Assembly: GCA_013368375.1 (NCBI GenBank)
Contig: JAACJP010000019.1
Location: 1-64,000, forward strand
Direction of reading: 5' to 3'
From: Tricholomella constricta
Taxonomy: Eukaryota; Basidiomycota; Agaricomycetes; Agaricales; Lyophyllaceae
DNA length: 64,000 nucleotides
A program made the translations under genes and the position numbers. This document shows positions 44,901 through 53,760 of this stretch, in pieces (position 1 is the first letter of the stretch; each line of letters opens with the position of its first letter). Under the pieces are notes generated by a model, which was not told where the DNA came from, searched no databases, and saw only the letters and a program-made list of their open reading frames with translations.

Positions 44901-45829
44901 ATGGCCTGCCAAGCTCGATCGTAAGCGACCGAGATTCTAAGTTTACCTCGCGCTGGTGGCGCGAACTACATAAATTATTAGGAGCTAAGCTCCTAATGTC
45001 GACATCTTTCCATCCTCAGACGGATGGACAGACGGAGCGAGCCAATCGTAGTATTGGCCAGATATTTCGCGCCGTTGTGAGGCATGACCAAAAGGATTGG
45101 GTAGATTGTATACCCATGGCTGAGTTCGCGATAAATGCGAGCGTATTGGCTACCACCAAGTTCGCTCCATTTGAGCTGAATGGTGGATACATGCCATCCA
45201 TGTTGAAAGAGATACGCTCAGACAGCGTAATACCAAAGGGAATTCGGGAATACGCTGAACGCGCATTGCAGAACATAGCGGAGGCGCATGATGCTATAAT
45301 CGAAACGCGCGTATTTCAAACGCGCGAGGCAAACAGGCGTCGATCCACTGGTCCGGAAATAAAGGGGGGTGACTTGGTATATTTATCTACCAAGAACTTG
45401 AACCTTCCCAAGGGACGCGCCCGGAAATTATGTCCGAAATTCGTCGGGCCCTACAAAGTATTGAAGGCCATGCCAGACACGTCGAACTATACGCTGGAAT
45501 TACCTACGGCGCTTATGGAGCGTCAAATACATCCAACATTTCACATATCGCTGTTGCGCCCATACTACGCAACAAACGATGCAATGTTCCCTAATAGAAC
45601 TCACCCGGAGCCCTATGATTTTGGGGCGCCGGACGATCACGAATGGTTTGTCAAAGAGATTTTGGGCCATAGATGGACCCAAAATAATAAAGTGGAATAC
45701 CAAGTCAGGTGGAGCCTAGGTGACACCACCTGGGAATCGCACACCAATTGTAACAAGTTAGCGGCATTGGACCGCTACTTGGAATTGCAAGGGGTGGGCA
45801 GCGCATCGAGGTTGCCGCGACGAACCTAG
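41928..45829 (+). pseudogene. B-family pol, RT-RNase H-integrase-chromodomain, broken
   Basis: The region after the leaky stop is charged (VEDDDDPDNEGRP, PPPKKRKPQRQQQ), then RT (RTPLDARQRNDN, SKIDLTDAYEQVRI, VYLDDIFIFS near 43200), RNase H (WIICDASKSGVGAMYG, NYAVHELETLAILEA, IITDHKALEFF), integrase (HKTMGHFGAERTTEY, CEYCQQIK, GMDFIGPFPES, SDRDSKFTSRWW, FHPQTDGQTERANRS) and a chromodomain-like end (WFVKEILGHRWTQNNKVEYQ). TGA at 43926-43928 (shared with copy 2) and at 44127-44129 interrupt it. Single-base insertions compared with copy 2 near 44287 and 44464 shift the frame. Integrase from 44552 on is open. Confidence 0.9.
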
Positions 45830-45954
45830 AATGTGGCGTGGTCATGTGATTACAGCGATCAGAAAAATTACATAACCATCAAAAGTTATGACAGAAGGTT
45901 AAATATGTTTTGGCGCTAGGACGCGCAACCAAATTTTCTACCAACAACCACAAC

Positions 45955-48900
45955 ATGTACCCAACCGCGGGAGCAAGCTCAAGCAACGACGCGACTCGGG
46001 GCGGCGACAGCCGCACCGACTATCAAAATGTGGCCTCGGGATCGAGTCCAAAAGGGGAGGAGGTGCAGGGACGCGCGGAAAGCGCGCCCCCGCCCCCAAC
46101 CTATATGGGCGTGCAGCCCCAAACATTTCAATACCCATCGGTTGGCCACATGAGCCAACTGCCCCACCAGGGGCAACCGCCCCATCAGGGGCAACAACTA
46201 TACCCTATGGTTGGCCACATGAGCCAACCGCCCCAGCAGGGGCAACAACCACAGACGGGTGGGTTCTACCCACCGTCGATGGCATATCAACATATGCCAT
46301 CAATGCAGAGCTTCATGGGGTACCCACCACCGACGTGGTACCCCCAAATGCCCGCCCCAATCGTACCGCAAAATACACGGTACAACGAGTCAGAGAAAAT
46401 GGAGGTGGACGACCAAAGTCGTCAAAAAACACCTACTCCACCGGCGCAAGTGGCGCGCAGCGAACCGGCGCGGCAATATGTCGCGCCATATGCAGACGAA
46501 CAAAGAGGTTCGTTTGCGTCGAGTTCGCGGAGGCCGGCAGACGATCGCGCACGTCAAGTTCGAGGAGACCATTCGCAGACGATGGTCTCCTTTCGTCTAT
46601 CTTGGACCGATTGGAAGACGCGGGTATTCACCACGAGTTTTGTGATTTCTTGGACGACGGGATGGCGCAGCTGGTTGTAACCCAGCTGCTTGATGCGTAC
46701 GATGGAGTTCGCGCGGACTTGAGACGCGTGAAGGCGAGAGAGTCGGCCATGGCTGAGCAACTCAGCCTGGCAAAAAAGCGACCGGCAGTGGCGTCGCCAG
46801 ATTGCGGGGAGGGACCATCGTCCCGACCCATGAAAAGACAGCAGACCGAGGTGCGGCGAGAAGAACGCACCTTATATGAACCCAGGCGTCAGGAACGACG
46901 CCCGGAACAAGAGTATCGGCGGTTCGACCGCCATCCCGACCAGGAAGTGTGGCGTGATGAGCGCCCACTTGATTATGGTCCTCAACGAGAGGAGCGTCGC
47001 GAGGACCGAGGGACGCGCGAAGTGCGTCCCTTACCGGCTCGAGAAGTCGAGCGAAGGGCGTCGACATCGTCGACATCCGCGGTGCAGGCACCGCAACAGC
47101 AACAGATAGCGGGAGCATTACTCCCACTACCGACCCCGGGAGAAAGCCGGGTACGGAACCCGGAGAGAGGTTCCCAAAAGAAGGAACCTGTTGGCAAGTA
47201 TACCTTGCCGGCACCATCCCCTGCACCACCCACTACGATGGTGCAGCCCCCATCGCCTCCGCCAAAGGGCAAAGGCAAACAAAAGGCGTCTGACCCGTAC
47301 GCCGAATTTATGGACGAGTCGGACTACGGCGAGTCCTCCGACGACGAGAAACCCGTCAGCAAGAAGAAGGCTGCCGGGCAGAAGCAGCATCGCGAGAATA
47401 TGGCTCACAAAGCTGAGAAGGAGGCGCCGGGACGGATCCCTGAAGAGCTTGGGGTGGTCTTTATCAACGGCCGCCACGAGCGGGACAACCGCTTCTGGGA
47501 TATGGTGTCGCGGACGGTATATGTGTCGTCCGCCCAGAATTGTGCCTTTGCGCTAGGCACAGCAGCTCGCGTCTCAGAGAGCGAGCTAGGGACGGGACAA
47601 AACTCCCGTCCCTCAGATGGACGGCTGTATGCCGTCGCACCACGTGGGTGAACAGTTTCGCCCTTGCGAAGGGGCTCGTCAGAGGGCTTAACCGCTACCC
47701 TAACTGTCCGATGGAAGTGGATCTGCCCATCTGAGAATTGAACGAGGGAGTCTGTCACATGATGCGAAGCGAAGCATGACGTAACCCTGCGTCGTGGGTG
47801 TGTGGGGGGGTTGGGTCTCTGGACACCCTCAGACATTGGGCAGACGGCTGATCCGTGCGTGCCGACCCAGGGCCGAGACTGCCAATCACTCAGCAGAACC
47901 GGACTTGTGTGACCCCTTCCTGTGTGTACTCTCACCGGAGGTACCGCACAAGATCAGCAATTCAGTGCTCCAGTCCCCGAGGGTCATGGGACAAAGTATC
48001 GCCTTACTCGAGGATCGAACCCTCGCGCAGCCGTGAGAGACCGGAGAAGTAAGGTGAACAGTTTCGCCCTTGCGAAGGGGCTCGTCAGAGGGCTTAACCG
48101 CTACCCTAACTGTCCGATGGAAGTGGATCTGCCCATCTTAGAATTGAACGAGGGAGTCTGTCACATGATGCGAAGCGAAGCATGACGTAACCCTGCGTCG
48201 TGGGTGTGTGGGGGGGTTGGGTCTCTGGACACCCTCAGACATTGGGCAGACGGCTGATCCGTGCGTGCCGACCCAGGGCCGAGACTGCCAATCACTCAGC
48301 AGAACCGGACTTGTGTGACCCCTTCCTGTGTGTACTCTCACCGGAGGTACCGCACGAGATCAGCAATTCAGTGCTCCAGTCCCCGAGGGTCATGGGACAA
48401 AGTATCGCCTTACTCGAGGATCGAACCCTCGCGCAGCCGTGAGAGACCGGAGAAGTAAGGTTCCCAATGAACCCCCGTGAAGTTGATCAGCTCTATGAGC
48501 TGATCAATAACCGACGCCATGGGGTGAGGGATGAAGAGCGGGCCGAGGCCTTTATGCTCTTCAGAGAATTCCGTCGGATCACCCTATCGGTCGCGCCTCA
48601 CTTGCGCGACCGAGCCATGGCTCGTGCAGCCATGGACGAATTCCGAAGCGTCTCACGACCGTTCAGTGAACGGTCACCCATCTGGAATGCCCCGGTCATT
48701 AGACGGCCGGGTAAAGCATTCGAATATCAGCATGACAAGCCGACACGAGGAGCTGGTCTCCCCCAACCCGGCCCAGCTCATGCATTGGATGTCGAACATT
48801 GATGTCGACATATGATTCACCATGGGCGTATTGGTTCTAAGAACCAATATGGAGGTATCGTAATGGACTACCGGTTCCGCGTTCATCGTCGCGGGACCTG

Positions 48901-49729
48901 GGGCTACTTACTGGCGAACGTATTGTCGCCAGTAACTCATAGTATGCGGGCATGGTTTATGCGAATTTTCGCAACCATCACCGCACGGCCATACTTCTAT
49001 GCAGAAGCGGTGGCGGCCCATAACGAGGCCAACCCTGATCGGCCGTTCACGCCGATTACCGGACCCGAGGTTATTATCCCTCGGATCCAACCTACCGCTC
49101 CCGAAGGGCGGCTGACGGAACAAGGTGTCCTACAACACCTTATTAACTGTGGTATTCCAATTAGTTGGATAAACCACAGTTATACTTATGGTCTACACTA
49201 TTTAGACCATAACTACTCTACTGCAGGTCCTCATAAGGACCTGTTCCACAATGTTGACGACGATCGCGTTCGTCGACTCGATCAATTGGGCGTGCCACCC
49301 GCCATTCCGGAATGGGACGGGTGGTACCATCCCACCACCGATGACATCACGCGCATTCAAACGTTAATGCGCTTGGAGTTTCAGAACGAGGGGCTGGATT
49401 GTTTATCCAGCGTGGAATGGATGTTTGTGGGTGAAGACCCACATTTCCGAGAACTCCGTGTTCGGAGAGGGGAGTTTCCCCCTCCGGACCTGCACACTCC
49501 CGCTCCATCGGGATCGACGTCTACCAACGTCGAAATGGCGGACCCGGCGGCACTCACACCTGCCCCCGCGACACCTTCCACAGTCGTGGCAGCTCCAATA
49601 GGAGCTACCGAAACCCAAGTGGACCCCGTGTCGGCCCTCACAGGGCCTCTATCACTGGCAGTGATTACCACTAGCCAGGGTCCGGTGGAATCCAACCCCA
49701 CCGACCCCGACACAGTGATGGAGTCATAG
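45955..49729 (+). pseudogene. B ORF3, long third ORF of unknown function, interrupted
   Basis: Starts at ATG 45955 (MYPTAGASSSND), the same start as in copy 2. N-terminus is Pro/Gln-rich with GHMSQ-PHQGQQ repeats. The frame shifts near 46565. Next come a helix-rich stretch (LLSSILDRLEDAGIHHEFCD, VRADLRRVKARESAMAEQL), an Arg/Glu-rich region and an acidic patch (DESDYGESSDDE). A double 406-bp insert (47648-48459) precedes REVDQLYELINNRRHGVRDE, REFRRITLSVAPHLRDRAM, an in-frame TGA at 48800-48802, then a domain with WGYLLANVLSPVTHSMRAWF, LINCGIPISWINHSYTYGLH and AIPEWDGWYHPTTDD. I recognise no catalytic motif. About 1000 residues when summed. Position after pol recalls env-like genes, but no signal peptide or membrane span is evident. 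Confidence 0.7.
47648..48459 (+). repeat. Two tandem 406-bp units inside ORF3, bounded by GT and AG
   Basis: Unit 1 is 47648-48053 and unit 2 is 48054-48459. I saw two differences between them. Each unit begins GTGAACAG and ends AGTAAG. Removing the whole block joins the flanking ORF3 codons in frame (APRG then FPMNPRE). 812 bp is not a multiple of three, so the block disrupts ORF3 unless spliced or absent from the RNA. Confidence 0.85.
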
Positions 49730-50073
49730 GTCGGGGAGACAACTTAATCCCCCCGTCAACGAACCGACCTCGACACGCAGGAGGTATCGTCGGGACGACC
49801 GCCATTGTCAGGTGTAGACCACCTTACTCCCGAGGAGCAAACCGCAGGTCGCGTACTCAAATATACGCAACACCGGATGTCCTCAATCCCAGGCCACCTC
49901 GAGCGGCACTTGGAGGCCGTGTAGTGGAACTATTGTCTCCACTATGTATTCGGTCATGAATACGTACCAGTAATACGTATTTCTTTGCAGGCGATATTGG
50001 GTGTAGGTCGCCGGGACCTACACCCTCCCTCTTGCCTTAATTTTATTATTACTTATTGCATTACTCCCTGGTG

Positions 50074-50105
50074 AAGATCGCTACTAGCGATCTTAAAGGG
50101 GGGTA
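50074..50105 (+). promoter_or_regulatory. Hairpin plus polypurine tract of B
   Basis: A perfect 10-bp inverted repeat AAGATCGCTA/TAGCGATCTT with a one-base loop (50074-50094) directly precedes AAAGGGGGGTA (50095-50105), which abuts the 3' LTR. Confidence 0.75.
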
Positions 50106-50326
50106 TGTAAGGGCGCTTACTATCTTATCGACTAATCTGATCTAATCGTATCTTATCGACACAATTATGCTATTGTTTGGCAACACCTTCCGGTGTTGCC
50201 TATTTAATCCTTTACATTACATAATTAAATAGTAGACCTTGTACACCTATACGTAGCAATCGACAGACTTGTCAAGCTTACGTCTAGCGTGCACAGCAAG
50301 GTCCCCAATCTTGTAACTCCGTTACA
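50106..50326 (+). mobile_element. B element 3' LTR
   Basis: 221 bp, TGTAAGGGCG...CCGTTACA, nearly identical to the 5' LTR. Flanked by the ACACG target duplication. Confidence 0.93.
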
Positions 50327-50331
50327 ACACG

Positions 50332-51287
50332 CTCTCTCTCAAGGGCTCAATCCAGGATCATCCTCCGATATTTGTCGCGCTTACTGCATTCTGGGGACAG
50401 GTGCGTCTGGGTGAGCTGCTTCCGTCTCGCGAATCGGACTACGATTCCTCTCTGTTGCCTCGCTGGTCCGATTTCGGCATTGCAAACGAGTCCGGATCCC
50501 GCCTACTGCATCTTCCTCGCACGAAAACTGGCGGCGCTCGAGGCGAGGAAATCTTCATCACTCGTCAAGATCACCTTGACCCTATCGCGTGCCTCGAGCT
50601 CCATCAGCTTGTAAATGGCGGCCACAACCTCCCTCTTGCCTCTTACCGTTCCTCATCCGGTTCCATGCTCTCATTAACTCGGCGAAAATCTTTGCGCAGG
50701 GTCAACGAAGTCCTCACCGCGGAAGGTTTCCAGCCCATTTCCGGGCACTGCTTCCGCATCGGGGGCACCACTCATCTCCTTCTCGCAGGCGTACCTCCCG
50801 ACGTCGTTCGACTCATGGGACGCTGGTCCTCTGATTCATTTCTTCGCTACTGGTGTTCCCTTGACCTCATCGCGCCTCTTCACGCTGAGCTTCTCAAGTC
50901 CAAACTGAGAAAGGACCCGGGAGCCGTGCTGGGTTTTCTCTTCCGCCGTCCATTCAGACCCCTAGGCACGGGATGAAGGAGGAACACGTTTCGGGGTCGC
51001 GTAAACAAAGGACCACGCTTCCTGTTTCCGAACGCCCTAAATCTCCGCGCCTCCGTAATCCTGTCCTTGCGTACCTCGAACCCTTGACTACTTCGACTCT
51101 CGCCCTTGCGGCTCGCTCGACCCCACCCACCCTCTCCTTCTTCAACTACTCCTCCTTCACTCCTTATCCAACCCAATCTATCGCTCTTTCGTCATTTCCC
51201 AACAAACACCTACACGTCTCTACTCTCTATTTCTCCTTTCACTGCATCTTTACGTCCACCTATAATCGACCCCTCTCCCATCATCTT
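50332..51287 (+). pseudogene. DIRS-like tyrosine recombinase, catalytic part
   Basis: Continues the recombinase cut at 32185. QVRLGELLPSRESD supplies the first catalytic Arg, ISGHCFRIGGTTHLLLAGVP the HxxR box, and LMGRWSSDSFLRYW the Trp and likely nucleophilic Tyr. Tyrosine recombinases integrate circular DNA in DIRS, Ngaro and Crypton elements. A frameshift lies between the B target site and QVRLG (about 50380). The main ORF ends near 50976 (RPFRPLGTG); more low-complexity sequence follows. The termini of this element were not found. Confidence 0.75.
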
Positions 51288-51842
51288 TGTTAGAGGAACA
51301 CCCGTTCATGTGATCACGTGACCATCTGATTCCTCGGACGAGCATGTGACCGACCGTTCCTCAGACGATCACGCGCCTGACTGACCGATCCTTTGTTAGA
51401 GGAACACCCGTTCATGTGATCACGTGACCATCTGATTCCTCGGACGAGCATGTGACCGACCGTTCCTCAGACGATCACGCGCCTGACTGACCGATCGCGA
51501 TCCCGACCCCGACGTTGATCCCGACTCCCGACGTTGGTCGCCCGACCTCGTGCGCCCGCACCCTGAGCCACGAGGATCGGACATCGTCGGGAACGTGTAC
51601 ATAACGTGTACATACACGCGCCGCTGCCCATCCGTTATCATACACCCCAGAGAGCCGGCCCTCAAGTAGTTTACTCGTATATAGTCGTCCTCCTGACATG
51701 GGAGAATCCTTTACTCTATTCTCATTGGATTCCCCTCTGCCAGGCAAGTTTACTTACGCTCTCTCTATCGTACATAATATAACGTTGGATTCCCCTCTGC
51801 CAGCCAGTACGACTAAGCTCTGCTCAGAGGTCGCCCCTGACA
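51288..51842 (+). mobile_element. Solo A-family LTR with 106-bp terminal duplication
   Basis: Begins TGTTAGAGGAACACC and ends GGTCGCCCCTGACA. 5-bp target duplications ATCTT at 51283-51287 and 51843-51847. The first 106 bp are tandemly duplicated (51288-51393 and 51394-51499). Internal repeats at 51724-51743 and 51784-51803 keep the 60-bp spacing. A solo LTR arises by recombination between two LTRs. Confidence 0.88.
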
Positions 51843-51847
51843 ATCTT

Positions 51848-52230
51848 GCTCTCGCTCGCCCACAACCCTGTACTCCAGTCGTTCGCCCCCTCGGACCCTC
51901 CTTGCCATAAGAAAAGGATTTATTTTCAAATGGTTTCTCTATATCCCAGAAGAGGAGGACACAAGGGGAAGCGGTCATGGAAATGATATCATATTACCAT
52001 GCTTACCTAATTATGCAAGTTTTGGACGAGCCAACCCTAACTGCTCTGCACTGCACTTACCTAAAAAGGAAATCAATTATATAACCCTAACCCATCTGCA
52101 CTTACCTAAAAAGGAAATCATTTATATAACATGGGGGGCAGGGCCGTTTCTTAACACACAAATAAATCCGACCCGGGGTCTTGCAGAGCCTACCCCCTGC
52201 ACGTGCTGCAAAAGGAAGTCTGTTTTTTAA
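51848..52230. other. Spacer with a short duplicated motif
   Basis: TGCACTTACCTAAAAAGGAA recurs about 44 bp apart (near 52053 and 52097), with AACCCTAAC between the copies and another just upstream. Just before the Penelope-like RT. Confidence 0.55.
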
Positions 52231-53232
52231 TTGACATGGGCCTCGCCGACCCGCCGGACCTCGCGAATGGCCTACGGCTGGCACCACGAACGAGCCTGCA
52301 ACATCCTGGGTAACGCCGCCGTCCCTTTCTACGGCCGTTACATAGACGATTGCCTAGCGGTCGTGTATGCATCCTCCGAAGCCGAGGCCCTGCATCACCT
52401 CAGCGCGGTCAAGTTCTATAACTGTGAGATCGAGTGGAACGTATCGGACCAACGACAACCGTTCCTGGACATGATGCTGTACCGTGACGAACACGGGAAG
52501 CTCCAGCACCGTCCATATCGGAAGATAGGTTCCCACCAAGAAAGAATTCCATGGATTTCACACCATCCAATCGACGTCCGAAGAGGGACGTTCATTGGTG
52601 AGATGTCCCGGCTGGCCACGCTCAGTAGCACCCATCGAAGCTACTTGGAGGCGCTGCAGTCCCTGCTAGGGCTGTACGTTACGCGCGGCTACCCGCTCGA
52701 CGTTGTTTTAGGCTGGCTTAAGACAAACATCAAAGAACGATGGGCAAAAAGGCTCAACGAAACTCGCCCGGCACCGGAAGGAGTTCTTGTTCTTAAGTCC
52801 GAATTTAACACGGCATGGAATTACTTTAACGCCAAAGAATTGGGCGAAACCGTATTAGGATATTGGCGTGAATACATGACAAACGCCGAGGCGGGGAGAT
52901 CCCCCCCGCCTTACTACCAAATGTCTAGCTCTTGGGAGGGGCTCTCCGACATTGACCCATCGTTTACAACCTTGGTGTCGACATCGGACGGGCGCACTCT
53001 CATGCCTGACATCCGTAAAATAAATATTCTAAACCGTCGAATGCTCGTGTCTCGTAAAAGAACACGCAACCTCTTCGACCTCACATCGCTTTGGAAACAA
53101 ACGGTTATTCGCCAGATGGAGCAGTCGGCTCTCGAACCAGAGACCCCCGATGACGACGAAGAAGACATTGTTCTTCATCATAACCCGTCTTCGGACGATC
53201 CCTGGGTCACTGCTTACAATGCCCGTCACTAA
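52231..53232 (+). pseudogene. Penelope-like retroelement RT, 5'-truncated (Coprina-like)
   Basis: The ORF starts inside the RT palm. An out-of-frame MGLADPPDLAN just upstream marks the preceding RT motif, so a one-base shift has occurred. The catalytic YxDD appears as GRYIDDCLAVV, followed by LSAVKFYNCEIEWNVSD, FLDMMLYRDEHG, IPWISHHPIDVRRGTFIGEM and LYVTRGYPLDVV, typical of Penelope-like elements. The ORF ends VTAYNARH-stop with no GIY-YIG endonuclease. Endonuclease-lacking Penelope elements named Coprina are known at telomeres of basidiomycetes; assignment here is by pattern. Confidence 0.75.
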
Positions 53233-53624
53233 TGTTATTAGTGATCGGCTGTGTGTACGTTATAGGTACTACCCCCCTCGGGGGGCGGCTAAGCGGGGGA
53301 ACGGAAACCCCCATCCGCAAGTTTCTGTTGGAGCTCTGCTCGCATCGGCCTTGTCGATAAGCGGGAAACCCGCCCCAACTGATTGGCTCGAAGTAGGAAT
53401 TCTGAAAAGGGCCTTTCGTAGTAAGGTGGCCGATCCCCTTGGGCTCGGTCGTCTAAAGCTTGTATCTCCGCCGCAGGACGCGGGGGCCTATGACCTCTAT
53501 GCATCGCCTTTTTGCGAGCGCTTAATGGCAGGCATACACATCACAATTCTTTGTATACCACTACGAAATTGTATCTCGTAAGTACTACGATCCTCTGTGT
53601 TTCGACAGACGGTATTAACCGAGG

Positions 53625-53760
53625 CGTTTAGCTAATCCTAAACCTAAACCCTAACCGTGAGTACTACTCGACTAATCTCGAGTCTTGATCTGATCGATTT
53701 TAATTGGTTAGCTAACCCCTAACCGAACCTTAACCGGACCCTAACGGTGTGCGCCACAAG
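53625..53760. repeat. Degenerate telomere-like CCCTAA motifs
   Basis: CCTAAACCTAAACCCTAACC near 53637 and then CCCTAACC, CCTTAACC and CCCTAACG up to 53745. Another CCCTAACCCTAA lies near 54143. The basidiomycete telomere repeat is TTAGGG. They lie just 3' of the Penelope-like ORF. Confidence 0.6.

Larger units (their letters stand above)
32186..50326 (+). mobile_element. B-family LTR retrotransposon, copy 1, complete but split by element A
   Basis: 5' LTR is 32186-32200 plus 38527-38732 (221 bp in total); 3' LTR is 50106-50326 (221 bp). Target-site duplication ACACG lies at 32181-32185 and 50327-50331. The internal region encodes gag-protease, pol (RT, RNase H, integrase, chromodomain) and a long ORF3, all on the plus strand. 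Element A sits inside its 5' LTR. Pol and ORF3 are broken by nonsense codons and indels, so this copy is probably not autonomous. Confidence 0.93.

Noticed and set aside
47127..47477. Minus-strand ORFs antisense to ORF3
   Set aside because: They are shadows of the ORF3 coding frame, produced by its biased codons.
48420..48450. GGTTCGATCC-like box on the minus strand of the 406-bp unit, as if a tRNA gene
   Set aside because: It is one base short of the usual T-loop spacing and no A-box or cloverleaf could be built within tRNA distance.
45955..49729. ORF3 as an envelope (env) gene
   Set aside because: No signal peptide, transmembrane span or furin-like site could be seen; the position after pol alone is not enough.
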